The notes under the pieces: model-generated
The model's database searches: none
What the model saw: only the letters and a program-made list of their open reading frames with translations
Told to the model about the DNA's origin: nothing
Assembly (NCBI RefSeq): GCF_037392515.1
Contig: NC_090291.1
Span: forward strand, 30,676,001 to 30,740,000
DNA length: 64,000 bases
Direction of reading: 5' to 3'
Source of the DNA: Haliotis asinina
Taxonomy: Eukaryota > Mollusca > Gastropoda > Lepetellida > Haliotidae
Position numbers and translations under genes: made by a program
Shown here: piece after piece, positions 1-10,947 of the stretch
Position numbering within the stretch: position 1 is the first letter of the stretch
How the letters are laid out: each line of letters opens with the position of its first letter

Positions 1-251
1 ATCTATTTTATTTACACAAAACTGCAGTTGCCGTTCAATAGTATGCATATTTTTACCACGACAAGAAATATTAAAATCATCCACAAATAACGATCCATCA
101 ACTGAATCGTTTAAAACTTTTGACAAACTATTTATCTTTATACTAAAAAGTGTGACAGACAAAATGCTGCCTTGTGGAACACCCTGATCCTGATTGTAAT
201 GATCAGACAGGGTAGAACCCACTCGGACTTGAAATTGTCTGTCATTTAAAA
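1..251 (-). mobile_element. I/Nimb-like LINE fragment, RT palm region
   Basis: Read on the minus strand this encodes part of a reverse transcriptase: the motif B region (DQGVPQGSILSVTLFS) and motif C (SLFVDDFNISCRGKN). It matches the RT of the other LINE copies in the window. The element runs off the left edge towards its 3' end and abuts an opposite-strand copy at about 252. No start codon or complete ORF is present, so it is a fragment. Confidence 0.85.
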
Positions 252-807
252 ACCCTGTATTATAATGGGAGATTTAAACGCGCACAACCCACTCTGGGGT
301 AGTGTAGCTACAAACACTAAAGGTAAGTTGTTGGAGGACTTTTGTTCTGACAATGATTTATGTAATCATAATGATGGTTCCAGAACGTATTTACACCCTG
401 GTACAAGGACGTATTCTGCTCTGGACTTGTCATTCACAAATTCAGAACTACTAAATGAATTTCAATGACCATTTTCCTACTATACAAAAATCTGTCACTC
501 CATCTGATGTTCCTCCATCATCAAGGCGGAATTTTAAAAAAAGCTAACTGGTCTTTATATGGAACACTGTGTGCTGCAAAACGTAAACCTGAACGTTTTA
601 TTGACGTTCCTGATGCTATTAAATGCTTTTCTGATGAATTGAATTCCATCGCTGGTGAGTGTATACCAAAGTCCTCTGCAGTTCCACATATTCGAAAACC
701 ATGGTTCAACGATGACTGCAAACAAGCTAGGAAGGCAAGGAAAAGAGCAGAACATTATTTCCGTCGCCATCCTATGGTGCATAATATATATAAATTTTAA
801 ATTTTAA

Positions 808-1563
808 ATGCTAAAGTGCGGCGTACGTTTAAACAGAACAAACGCCAATCAAATTAATGTATCCCAAATAATTTCTCAGACACCCATGTCCAAGGTATGG
901 AACGTGGTCCAGAAAATCAAAGGAAAAGGTATTAAATCGAGTTTTCATTATCTGAAACATGGAGATCAATTGCTTACGGATAAATTAGATATTGCGAATA
1001 AACTGGGTGAAACCCTCGCTAAACACTCTTTCTTTTCTATTTATGTACCTAAGTTCCAGCAGTATCAAAGACAACAAGAAAAAAGAACTATTAATTTCAA
1101 CTCAGATAATGGGGAAGATTATAATGAAACATTTTCTATTCCTGAACTCCATACTGCTCTTGATCAAGCTCATGACACTGCTACGGGAGCTGATAACATC
1201 CATTGTCAGCTCCTGAAGCACCTACCAGAATCCTGTTTAGAAACACTCTTATCTATTTTTAATGATATTTGGACTTCAGGTAAATTTCCGTCTTCATGGC
1301 GGGACGCTATAGTACTACCAATACACAAACCTGGACGTGATCATACGGATCCATCCAATTATCGACCGATTTCACTAACTAGCTGTGTTTGCAAGACCAT
1401 GGAACGCATGATAAATAATCGACTTGTTTGGTACTTGGAAACAAATAACCTCATAACAAATATACAATGTGGCTTCCGTAAAAACAGAAGTGCTGTCGAT
1501 CACTTAGTGCGTTTGGAATCATTTGCTAAAAACGCACTGATTAATAAACAACACGACATATGA
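808..1563 (+). pseudogene. LINE ORF2 remnant, RT fingers domain
   Basis: A 251-codon open frame covering the N-terminal half of the RT. It contains the conserved finger stretch (KPGRDHTDPSNYRPISLTSC) and the following GFRKNRSAVDHLVRLE block. The frame ends by running into the thumb sequence after NKQHDI, where an internal deletion removed motifs A to C. It could at most give an inactive polypeptide. Confidence 0.8.
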
Positions 1564-2164
1564 TTATTTACCACATATTAAATCCCTTAAAACTAAATGC
1601 CTGAAAGCACTTTACTTGTTGAAATTGATTTCAAATTCTGAATGGGTAGGGGATCAAGCTACCCTTCTCCATCTATATCGATCACTCGTGCGTTTTAAAC
1701 TTGATTATGGCAACTTAAAGAAATTTAAAACTATTAGATTCTGTCCATCATCAAAGTCTAGGGCTTTGTCTTGGGTCTTTTAGAACTTCATCTACTGACA
1801 GTCTCTATGTTGAGGCTGATGAACCATCTCTTGAGCAGCGCCGTAGAAAGTTGGTTTTACAGTACATTACTAACTTTTACTCTAATGAATCTAACTCTGC
1901 ATATAACTGTATTTTCAATCCCCTTGATGAGGATTTATACAACAAAACGTCTTCTCTTATCCCGCCTCTAGGACATAGAATTAAACCATTTCTTTCTTCG
2001 GTCGGCATTGAGCTGGAAAACATAGCTACTTCCCGTCTTTTTTCTTCTCCGCCTTGTCAGTTGATCAGGCCCCAAGTCAACGTAACATTGACCACATTTA
2101 AAAAATGAGAAACAAGAATATAATCAACTAAAACATTAATATAGCAATTATAAACCGTTATTTA

Positions 2165-2908
2165 CAGATGGGTCCAAGGACGTTGGCGCAGTGGTCTGTG
2201 CCACTGTCATTGGATCCAGAACTATATCTTGTAGGTTACCAGACAACAGTGCTATTTTCACAGCTGAAGATAACGCCATACTAACGGCTCTTAAATATAT
2301 TCAAAGACACCCTAAACATAAACAGTATATAATCTATTCAGACTCTCTTTCTTGCCTTCAGAGTAGTAAAATGTTTCTTGTAAACATCCACTTTTAATTG
2401 AAATTGTTGAATTCTTTAATAATCTTGCTACTGACCAATACATCGTCTTCTGTTACCAAGCTACGTAGGCATTTCCGGTAACGCAATGGCCGATCGTGCT
2501 GCTAGGGCAGTACTCAACAAATCTGTGACACCACTTCTTATTGCATACTCTGATTACAAAGCTAGCATTAGAACGTACATCCGTCATCTGATGCAGAAGA
2601 AGTGGGACACCCAAGTAGGTATAAATATATTACATGAAATAAAACCGTATATTGGTTACACCTACTTGGGTTGTCAGTCCAGTACACGATATACTCTTGT
2701 ATACTTGTTAAAAGATGAGGATCCTCCGTTTTGTATCCCTTGTGATGAGAGAGTCACGGTCAAGCATATCCTGCTTGACCGTGTTGAATTCTACATCACA
2801 AGGGATAAATGTTTCAATGTCAAAACTGTTAAGGTTCTTTTTAACATTGTTAATTCTCATTTAATCATTGGTTATTTAAGGGAAATTGATTTCTTGGTTG
2901 AATTATGA
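2165..2908 (+). pseudogene. LINE ORF2 remnant, RNase H and C-terminal region
   Basis: RNase H motifs are seen in order: the DGS acid motif, AEDNAILTALKYI (Glu) and YSDSLSCLQ (Asp). They are split by frameshifts near 2395 and 2460. The C-terminal region (2486-2908) holds the usual MQKKWDTQVGIN and a cysteine cluster (CIPCDERVTVKHILLD). This region is expected after RNase H in this family and is repeated in most copies here. Confidence 0.75.
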
Positions 2909-3342
2909 GTATGTGTTGTAAATAGATGTATTTTAATGATTTGTAGTTTATATTAGTAACTAGAATTGTTAGTGGCTGTACCCTCAAAGGGGGTTGAAGT
3001 ATTGTAAAACTATTGTCCTCCTGAGAGGGTACGTAAGTAAGATGTAAATTTAAATGTACCAGGTTTTTAATCGTAGTATTCTTGTTGTTTTAATTTTGGC
3101 TAGCATTTTGTACACTCGTCAGCAGCTGAGGGGATGATGTAAATCCAACTAGGATCCATGCAGTTAGCAAACGTCATGTAAGTCCCCATGGTCCCTAGTA
3201 TGGTGATCTACCTTCAGTTGTTGGCGATCTATAGCCTGTTTTTATATTGTATTGTCTAAATAGTGATGTTAGTATTACATTTTCAGAGTAGGTTTAATTG
3301 AAGATGTGATATTCTAGTTGTTTTACTGTCCTTCGTTGACAG

Positions 3343-3478
3343 ATCTGTGTCATCCGATGTGTGTCATCCAAGTCAGCGATTTGATCACCCGATCCCGATA
3401 GTCGCTTCTTGCCTTTTCTGGCAAGCATGTGTTGCTGAAGGCCAGTTCTTCCCCGGACCTCACGGGTCCACGCTTTCA
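3343..3478 (-). mobile_element. SINE-2, minus strand, 5' part
   Basis: On the minus strand it reads ACCCGTGAGG..., a diverged hairpin block, GGGATCGGGTGATC and CGCTGACTTGG..ACACATCGG. This order matches the SINE-2 copies at 28610 and 49083. It interrupts the LINE 3' UTR at 3342. The (ACTC)n tail is missing. Confidence 0.6.
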
Positions 3479-3486
3479 AGATTATC

Positions 3487-3560
3487 ACACTTCTAGTGCA
3501 TCAGATAAGGGATGTTCAATCTAATGATAACTTTGTAACTGGAACATTGAATGGGAAATG
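3487..3560 (-). mobile_element. Short LINE fragment (C-terminal region)
   Basis: CACTTCTAGTGCATCAG and CTTTGTAA are spaced as in the minus-strand LINE copies at 35690 and 38610 (CACTTCTTCTGCATCAGATC). It is a short, diverged match. Confidence 0.4.
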
Positions 3561-3592
3561 ACGTTATGTTTAATTGAAGTTTGTACAGTGAT

Positions 3593-3768
3593 GCTTCCTC
3601 GTGGTGGGTGTTGGGTAATGTTAATAGTGCTCGGGTCGTGTGGGCGCGGGGGCGAATAGGTTAACAAAAACCCATTGCTGGTCGCAAGAGGCGACCGAAT
3701 AGGGCAACCTATTCGACACGGGTTGCACCTCTTGTGTAGATTGATGACGGTAGTCTAGCGGTTGAGGA

Positions 3769-3770
<2 letters not shown>
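3593..3770 (+). mobile_element. LINE 5' UTR fragment
   Basis: Contains CCTCGTGGTGGGTG, GGTAATGTTAATAG, CCCATTGCTGGTCGCAAGAGGCGACC and GGGTTGCACC in the same order as the LINE 5' UTR at 13366. It is followed directly by a dinucleotide repeat and then an opposite-strand LINE tail. Confidence 0.7.
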
Positions 3771-3826
<56 letters not shown>

Positions 3827-3845
3827 CAGACAGAGAGAGAGAGGC
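3771..3845. repeat. (GT)n(GA)n microsatellite
   Basis: About 19 GT units followed by GA-rich repeats. The translated HTHTHT and SLSLS frames on the other strand are low-complexity artefacts. Confidence 0.97.
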
Positions 3846-3859
3846 AGATATTGACGGTT

Positions 3860-4330
3860 GAGGGCAGTAGTGAGCGAGGTGCATCTGTAATATTTTATCA
3901 ATATCGTGACTAAAACTAGTTCTGAATTCATAATACATATATACATATAATATATGAACTCTGTCAACGAAGGACAGTACGATTTGTAGATTATCAGAAA
4001 GTGAGTTAACACTAGCTAAGATATCTATAATGGTGGAAAACTATTATAGGACAATGCAAAGTAAAAACTGGCGATTGATCCCCAACAACTGAAGCAGATT
4101 ACCATACTAGGGACCATACTAGATACTTTTGCTACCTACATGGACACTAAATGAAATCACGAAGAAACTTTGTTTTAAGAATTTCACGTTCAAAATTATT
4201 TTAAATGTTTCGGGACTGACGTACCTTGTACAATACCTTAACTCCATTTGATGGTACAGCCACTTACAATCTAAGTGACTAATCTAAACTACCAACGATA
4301 AAATATATATCTACATACAAACCTTCCATC
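3860..4330 (-). mobile_element. LINE 3' UTR fragment shared with the copy at 41311
   Basis: Minus-strand 3' UTR of the RNase H LINE: CTGTCAACGAAGGACAGTA, CAACTGAAGCAGATTACCAT, TAGGGACCAT, and the GGTACAGCCAC block. It lies directly upstream of the unknown gene copy 1. The same tail, with the same flank, precedes gene copy 2 at 41311-41880, so this insertion is older than the duplication. Confidence 0.75.
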
Positions 4331-4449
4331 AAAATGTATGGAGTGGTTTTGGAGTATAAATGGGTCCTAACGTACCTCTATAAAACAATGAATGGGAGTG
4401 TAACCTTGTCTTCTTAGCATATTGCAATATTGAATTGCTTACATTCCAG

Positions 4450-4810
4450 ACCTGAAAGACAAGTGGAAAACATTTCGGGTTCAACAACCTTCACTTCACT
4501 TTTCGATGACTTGGAGTCCGTTATTTGCCGAAGAGTTCTATCTCCTCGTTGATACGTTTTTTAGTGTCCACATTGAACTTTACAAGCTGAAAGATAATTC
4601 CCTGAAGAAACAATTATCATGGAAAAATGTGGACGTTAAGCTCGGAAGTAAATGTAAAGGGACAATTGACACAGGAGGATGCCTCACAAATAATAGAATG
4701 AACTGCATACATGTAATTGGAAATTCAGGGAGGGCACCCGTTATCTTTTCTTATCATGAAGTCAGGAGTCCACGCCGCCTGGTGTTAGAAAGGAGTGAAC
4801 AGATAAAACC
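4450..4810 (+). CDS. Unknown gene copy 1, internal exon
   Basis: I do not recognise the protein family. The exon begins after a good acceptor (TTACATTCCAG) and ends at donor CC|GTATGT. The frame is open throughout and opens with KDKWKTFR followed by QQP; it includes SMTWSPLFAEEFYLL, TIDTGGCLTNN and SPRRLVLER. The end phase (2) fits the next exon at 5775 exactly, giving Lys-Pro-Asp-Gly across the junction. Aromatic/Gly-rich short strands suggest a beta-rich, perhaps propeller-like fold, but that is inference. The incoming phase is 1, so at least one upstream exon must exist; none is visible past the LINE fragment upstream. A paralogue lies at 41997-44361. Confidence 0.6.
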
Positions 4811-5488
4811 GTATGTATGGCGTATATATGTTACTTTGATGCAAAGATATACTAAAACAAAACTTATGGGAAGACTCTAAAATGTTAGTCATATATAAAC
4901 ATACACGTTGTCAGGTTATTTATACTTTATACAAGCTGCATAGGAAGTCTGTCTTCCACATGAACTGGGCTGTTCTGCCTTGAACTTTGAATCAAACATG
5001 GTGCTGGTGTGTTTCAGCACCCTTGCTTTTTGATGTTTTCTTCAATGTTTCATTTCATTCAAACTCGACGAATAGTGAATCAGTTGCCTCACTCTAAGCC
5101 CTAAGATGTTGATAGTGTCCACTGCACACAAAAGGTTGCATTTACCTTAGATATAAATGACCAAACCACGTTAAAGTGTATATATGCATATCGAATTTTA
5201 AGGTGTTCCTATATTTTTTTGTTTTTAGTATATTTGCACCCCTCCATTATGTCTTCCAACATCAAAAGGACTATTTGTACTTTTATTATGGGTTGTACAG
5301 CTCACGTCTCGAAGCTGTTGTTCAAATATAATGTCGTGTGCAAGACAACAAACCCAACAAATGTAAAGAGCTGACAATTATAACAACTTTGAAATGAATC
5401 ACAATGTAGACACAAACAACCACCAACAAGGTCGGAAACACCATAGACTCCGTGTTTAACTATTTTAGAAAGAAGAACCAATCTAGCT

Positions 5489-5592
5489 ATTCTCGAAACG
5501 TTCGTAGCCCTAAGAACTTCTTAAGCTCATTCTTAACTCATTGGCTACGATCAAAGTTAGGAATTCTTAGGGCTACGAACGTTTCGAGAATG
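5489..5592. mobile_element. Short inverted-repeat (MITE-like) element in the intron
   Basis: ATTCTCGAAACGTTCGTAGC at 5489 is mirrored by GCTACGAACGTTTCGAGAAT ending at 5592. The arms are about 30 bp with a loop of about 40 bp. It is absent from the matching intron of gene copy 2, so it was inserted after the duplication or lost there. Confidence 0.75.
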
Positions 5593-5774
5593 AGTCCAAA
5601 TTCGGTTGATATATTGCACCATAGCAAACGTAAGAGAGAAAACATGAATATTCTGAGCCTTTCATACAACACCTGTTATTTGTCATGCCTGCGTATTATA
5701 ATGCGAGTTTTGGAGTTCTAATCCCCTGGAAATTGGGCGCGTGCGTATGTATATAACATGATATTTTGTTACAG

Positions 5775-6150
5775 AGATGGACATCAATGCAGATTTGACA
5801 TAATTGCATGCAGCTGGAAATCCGGAGTAATCCTCTACTACCCTCAAGACAATGGTTATAGAATAGAAAAGTACCTCATTCAGGAAGGCGAAAGAGCATT
5901 TTCGTTGAGTCAGATGAAGAATGTCGAAGGCCTTAAAGAGCTTCAGATCATCAGATGGAACAATGATTGGACATTTGCTTGTGCAATATCTTCCACGACC
6001 ATATATTTAATAAATGATAAAGGGCAAGTGATATTAGAAGTAACACATGGGTGGAGGGATAGGTTTGCACTTGTGTTCACCAATACGTCTATTGTGGTCT
6101 ATAACGCATTGGGGATCTCGAAAGCTTTCATGCGTGTTCTAACATATTAA
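5775..6150 (+). CDS. Unknown gene copy 1, terminal exon
   Basis: Continues the exon at 4450-4810 in phase 2 after acceptor TTTTGTTACAG and ends at TAA 6148-6150. Visible blocks are ACSWKSGVILYYPQ, EKYLIQEGERAF, IIRWNNDWTFACAISSTTIY and VILEVTHGWRDRFALVF. With the previous exon it gives about 244 residues of C-terminal protein. No transmembrane segment is obvious. Family and function are unknown. The matching exon of copy 2 (43977-44361) is co-linear and three codons longer. Conservation of the frame between copies supports real coding. Confidence 0.6.
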
Positions 6151-8097
6151 GTACATTCAAAACATTTCTAAGTTCACACGAACAGGACGCCGTTTTCTTA
6201 CTTTCCCCGCTGTTGCTTTCATGTGCAGTCTGCTATGTGTGCGTCTAGCCATGGTGTCACACACCCACACTTTCACCCCTTCAGCAAGCCATTTTGAGAT
6301 ATAGTATGTTGTCTCTACTACACCCTGCGGAAGAATCTTCTTGTCTTAAGATGCAGACTAAGGGAGCGGTGTGTTGGCTTCTGCTTTGCTTCTTATAACA
6401 GTTGTAAAATCACACGTCTATCCATCACACGATTGCCATATATACTCTTACAAAAAAGTAGGTGAACTCTATTCTTAATTTATTATTGAAAATGGGAGAT
6501 ATTCAGAGTCAGTCGATGTTGATATGGTGATACTTGATGTGTTGGGAGTGCACCATCACAGGCACTTCCCTATGACCATAGTTGTTTGTACAGTAATCAC
6601 TCTTGAAAGTGCACTGGTGTATTTCACATAACTTTAAATGTGTACAATTTTCTTTCACACACGGCTAGAAACAAACATTATGAGGATGCAGGATGCTTGT
6701 CAAAATTAATGGCGTATTTTGTTTTGACCTTGTGGAAAAGACCCCGCCAGAATCAAGAATGACAATGATTACTATCACCATATTATCCTGACGATCACTG
6801 AACACTGTATACGGAATGACGTACGATGTGTTCTGACTTTATTCTCCAGAACGTGCCAAAATATACAGTTAAATATTTGTGAATTTGACCATCCTACTGA
6901 GAGCTGTGTGATTTATGTCCTTATGTTCAGACTTTAAAATAACTTCCTCTACATGAAGATAGATGCGGCTTGTGATTATCAAAGTGTCCAGTCAAGTGCG
7001 AAAGTCAAACCATACAGTCATGTTTCTCCAAATGCAGACATACAAGCTTTGGCTGCCCTGTAATCCCTCCTATTGCTACGTTATATTCGTTATATATTCA
7101 CCACTCATCACTGCTTAACGTTAAGGATCTTGATCACCTGACTCATCAGTTTCATTTTGACCCAGGTGAAAAGTGGTCTTCAGTGACACATATTTGTCGG
7201 AACGGGATCGGGTCTTAGACTAACTGACTTGATACACGCCATAATATCCCAGATGCACAGATTGATACCCATGCTGACTGTAGTGGCTGTAGTGATAGTT
7301 CACAGATGATATCTGGGTTATACTATACAATCAAACGCGAGTGAGAGAGGTTCACACTGAATATATCAATAAACTGCAACGTTCCTTTTATTGTTTCTGA
7401 TACATGTATAGTATCCATTTGCATTACTGAGTGGTTACTGGGAACCTTCCCACTCCACCCGTTTCATAACTCCATGACACTACTGGGAAATAACTTCAGA
7501 CACATACTTGGTTTGATGAAATGGTAACAATCAAAACAATCATTTTCACGATGGAGAGGCTAAAAAAGGTTATTGGTAAGGATACTAGGTATGTCGTTTA
7601 CATATTTGCTATCGGATTGATATATACCGTGGGTATTTACATTACATAAAACAGATGCAAATATACATTATTCAGAATATTTATTTCATATAGATGTTTG
7701 AACAGTAGTTAAGTCCATATTTTAAAAACCTAGAAGTTTCATGGGGTTAAACTTAGAAGAAAAGAACGACACATATGGGTAACATAGGATGTATCTCATG
7801 GTGTATTGGCGCATGGTGATTGCTCAAACCTGACTTTAGCACGGAGCGAGTTGATAGCGCAGGGGGGGCATGTTCTATACCTGCATCAGTGCCAACACCA
7901 GCGCCGTGACCTTCTCCTTCACCTTCACTTTCATCTGACGCTTTCTGATTCATTGCCTCTGGCAGCAAACCCTCGCTGAACGACCACCACATGTTCGTCT
8001 TCGTCGTAGGTACCACCACCTCGGCCAATTTCGATAAACATTAGTACTATTGGCGACAAACTCACCTTCGCAATTCTGCTCACTTCTGAAATATATA
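6151..8097. other. Intergenic stretch with one SINE-2 remnant
   Basis: Up to about 6230 the DNA still resembles the flank of gene copy 2. A diverged SINE-2 piece (AACGGGATCGGGT, ACTGACTTG, CACAGATTGATACCCATGCTG) lies at about 7199-7275. Nothing else was recognised. The 91-residue minus frame at 7753-8028 has no support as a gene. Confidence 0.5.
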
Positions 8098-8881
8098 CTG
8101 AGTCAAACAAGAAACTTCACATTCTTTCTTCAGGGCACTATGAAAGAACAAGAGATGGTTAAATTGTCATTATTGCATTGCTCAGATCTGTGATATACTC
8201 GACTCACTGAAAGTGTCACAATCAGTTCCACTGGGCTACATTGCTGTTAGAAATAAACGAGTATACAGAATGTCACAAGAATGAAAATTCGAATGGAGAT
8301 TGGCAGCCAGCAACAGATTTCGAATGGTCTGTGAGGAGAGTCGACCTCTAGCCCTGGTTCGTGTAGGCGGGAGAAATATGTCACGTAGTTGACGTAGGAC
8401 GATTTGACGGTCTTCTGCTCGTGACGTCACACGTGGACGACCCAACCTTGGGCGATCCGAATGGCTGCCAGTTGTAGACGACCTCGCAAGTCATACACAC
8501 TACGACGGCTTCATCCCATAGTAAATAATTGATCTTCCCGTTTGCAACATGCCAACGGCATGTTCACGTTGCCTATCGTGGCATTTAAAGTACCGTTAGA
8601 ACTGTGGGTTAAAAGTGTTATTTCAATTATTGAGGCCAATGCAAACGTGCAAATGAAAAAAAAAACTTCGATGCGAAGATCACGTGATCGACTGCACGTG
8701 CAAAACCTGATTTGGCACTAACATCATTTGCACAACGAATGGTTGGGTTTGAGTGGGGTTTGCTAACGTTTTTCTAGAGGTGAAAAATAGGGATCCCATT
8801 TCGGATATATAGATGTAACATCAGAGAAAAATTCTAAATTTAAAAAAAAATACATTTTGTGAAGTTTCTTTTTTAACTCGG
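8098..8881 (-). mobile_element. Non-autonomous Tc1/mariner-like element
   Basis: Terminal inverted repeats are CTGAGTCAAACAAGAAACTT at the left and, on the opposite strand, CCGAGTTAAAAAAGAAACTT at the right end. Both ends are flanked by TA, the Tc1/mariner target. On the minus strand 8236-8530 keeps the N-terminal helix-turn-helix part of a transposase (GRPRVTSRAEDRQIVLRQL, then SSQTIRNLLLAANLHS) with a frameshift at about 8446. The DDE domain is missing, so it can move only with an enzyme supplied in trans. Confidence 0.85.
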
Positions 8882-9020
8882 TATATTACATAAATATTCA
8901 TTTGCATACATTAGATGAAACAGTACATTCCTGACTTATGCACTTATACATTAATTCTAATCCACATTTCTGTAATGTGATTGAACTCATTTACAGAATT
9001 ATTCATCTTCATCATCATCA

Positions 9021-9224
9021 GGCATCCGTGGCAAGCCACCTCGTGGTGGGTGCTGGGTAATGCTAACAGCTCGCCAAGCCCCCATTGTGGACCGGGGGAC
9101 ATATCTGGTCCACCAACCCGTTAGCTGTGGGTTGAGGCCCTGTGTCGTGGAGACCCACTTGTTTTAAGCATTGTCCTTGTGATATTCCATGTTGGGTGGG
9201 GAGCTCGGATCACGAAATAAAACA
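9021..9224 (+). mobile_element. LINE 5' UTR fragment with internal deletion
   Basis: Holds CCACCTCGTGGTGGGTGCTG, GGTCCACCAACCCGTTAGC, GTGGGTTGAGGCC, then jumps to GCATTGTCCTTGTGATA and GTGGGGAGCTCGGATCACGA. The same blocks occur in the 5' UTRs at 13366 and 45603. Confidence 0.75.
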
Positions 9225-9299
9225 AGAGTCATCAGAAGATGACATATCCCCCACATATTTGAAAGGACAAATCATCTGACAGTTACTTAATGTCTTTTC

Positions 9300-10085
9300 A
9301 GACACGTTTTTATTGTTTCCATGGAATTCATGAAAAACATAAATGTCATATATCTGTAAACAGCAAAAGGCACCACTTCAAGATCTGTCTCATATATCTG
9401 CCAAGATCTATTGAAAGATATGAAATAGTGTTCGAGTTGTGCTCCGGAAACGAAGTCCATCCGTCCATTTTGAGACTAAGTCCGAATTGTTTTCATAGAA
9501 ACCCACAAAATGATAAATCACAAAAATCTGCAAAAGGCACCACTTTGGGGTCTGCCTCACATACCTGCCAAGTTTTGCTGAACGATATTAGGAAGTCTTT
9601 GAGTTGTGCTCGGGAAACGAAAAACAGGTGCCAATTCGAGACTAAGTCCGAAATGTTTCCATGGAAATCGAGAAAATAATAAATCACAAAAACCTGTTAA
9701 TAACAATTGGCACTATGTTAGGTTCTGACTGATATATCTACCATGCTTTGCAGGAAAATATTGAACGGTCTTTGAGTTCTGTTCCGGAAACGAGGCCGAT
9801 CCGTCCATTTTGAGACAAAGTCTGAATCATTTCCATGGAAACCCAGGAAAGGATAAATCACAAAATAGCAAAACGCATCACTTTGGGGTCTGCCGTCCAT
9901 TTTTAGACAAAGTCTGAATCATTTCCATGGAAACCCAGAAAAGGATCAATCACAAAAACCTGCAAATAGCAAAAGGCACCACTTTGGGGTCCGCCACACA
10001 TATCTACCAATGTTCCGTACCAATACAGATTAGGAGTTTTGAGTCCGAAAGTCAGATATCACAAAAACCTGTAAATAGCAAAAGA
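9300..10085. repeat. Satellite-like array, about 170-190 bp units
   Basis: About five units, one of them short (about 9840-9930). Each carries AAATCACAAAAACCTG, CAAAAGGCACCACTTTGGGG, a GAGTTGTGCTCCGGAAACGA block, GTCCATTTTGAGACTAAGTC and TTTCCATGGAAACCCA. Frames of 60-130 codons inside it are by-products of the repeat. Confidence 0.85.
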
Positions 10086-10087
10086 GT

Positions 10088-10165
10088 TTTGTTCAGATAA
10101 TGACATAATGAGAGATACAACACATATTTACATCCTGGTAGAGGAACCTATTCTGCACTCGACAT
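10088..10165 (+). mobile_element. LINE endonuclease fragment
   Basis: TTTTGTTCAGATAATGA, CATATTTACATCCTGGTAGA and TATTCTGCACTCGAC align with the endonuclease region at 340-425 of the first LINE copy. It is cut at 10166 by the tail of a minus-strand LINE. Confidence 0.7.
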
Positions 10166-10895
10166 CAGTGAGTGAGTGAGTTAATACTTAACGTCACATC
10201 GGCAATATTGCAGCCATATCGTGACGGGAACAGTCTTGAAAAAGAGGAATTTATGTATATGGTAAAAAACCTGTCGACAAAGGACAGTAAAACAATTAAA
10301 ATGTCACAATAAGAAATAAAACTAGCGTGAAAAGTTAAAACTAATATCACTATTCAGACAATACAATATAAAAACAGGCTATAGATTACCAACACCATAC
10401 TAGAGGGGACTTACAGTGCTTCTGCTACATGCATGTTCCCTAGCTGGATTTACGCCATCCCTTCAGCTGCTGGTGACTGAATGCAAGATTACCCACAAAT
10501 TAAAATGACAGAAATACTACGGCTAAACAAAATGGAAGATTAAATTTGACTTCAAATGTTTTGGGACTTACGTACCCTCTCAGGAGGACAATAATTTTGC
10601 GGTACTTCAAACCAATTCGAGAATACCATCACTAACAATCCCAGTTACTAATTCAACTTCCAATCATAAAATACTTCTTTTATATACAAGTCTGACAACA
10701 AATCTAATTATTTTAAGAATGCAATAATTAAATGAGAACTTACGTTACTAAAATGGTCCTTCATACTTCTTGATTTGAAAGAAAAGTGCCCTTGTGATGG
10801 AGTATTCAAGACATGCTTGACTGTGATTATTTCATCACAAGGGATGCAGAACGGAGGATCCTCGCCTTTCAAAAGATATCCATGCGTATACCTGG
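10166..10895 (-). mobile_element. LINE 3' part, left half, split by the CR1/L2-like LINE
   Basis: Begins with the (GTGA)n tail and GTCACATCGGCAATATTGCA, continues through the 3' UTR (GGACAGTAAAACAATT, CTCAGGAGGACAATAATTTT) and ends in the C-terminal coding region. Its remaining part resumes at 13197-13365. Both halves meet at TATACCTGG, the target duplication of the inserted LINE. Confidence 0.85.
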
Positions 10896-10947
10896 ATAGT
10901 GTCTAGAGACTTGGACTGTTCTTGGAGTCTCAGTTGAGGATCGTCAG

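Larger units (their letters stand above)
252..3342 (+). mobile_element. I/Nimb-like LINE copy, 5'-truncated and internally deleted
   Basis: Starts inside the endonuclease (IMGDLNAHNPLWGS, 265 on), then the endonuclease/RT linker (465-800), RT fingers (808-1563), RT thumb (1565-2108), RNase H (2165-2500, with FTDGSKD and IIYSDSLSCLQ) and a C-terminal region (2486-2908), followed by the 3' UTR from about 2909. Frameshifts separate these blocks. At 1562 the sequence jumps from just before RT motif A to the thumb, so the catalytic palm is gone. The 3' UTR is interrupted at about 3343 by a minus-strand SINE-2. It cannot move on its own. Confidence 0.88.

Noticed and set aside
3755..4012. Protein with HTHTHT and SLSLS repeats
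   Set aside because: Translation of a (GT)n(GA)n microsatellite.
7753..8028. 91-codon minus-strand frame
   Set aside because: Compositionally biased, no domain, no splice sites or partner.
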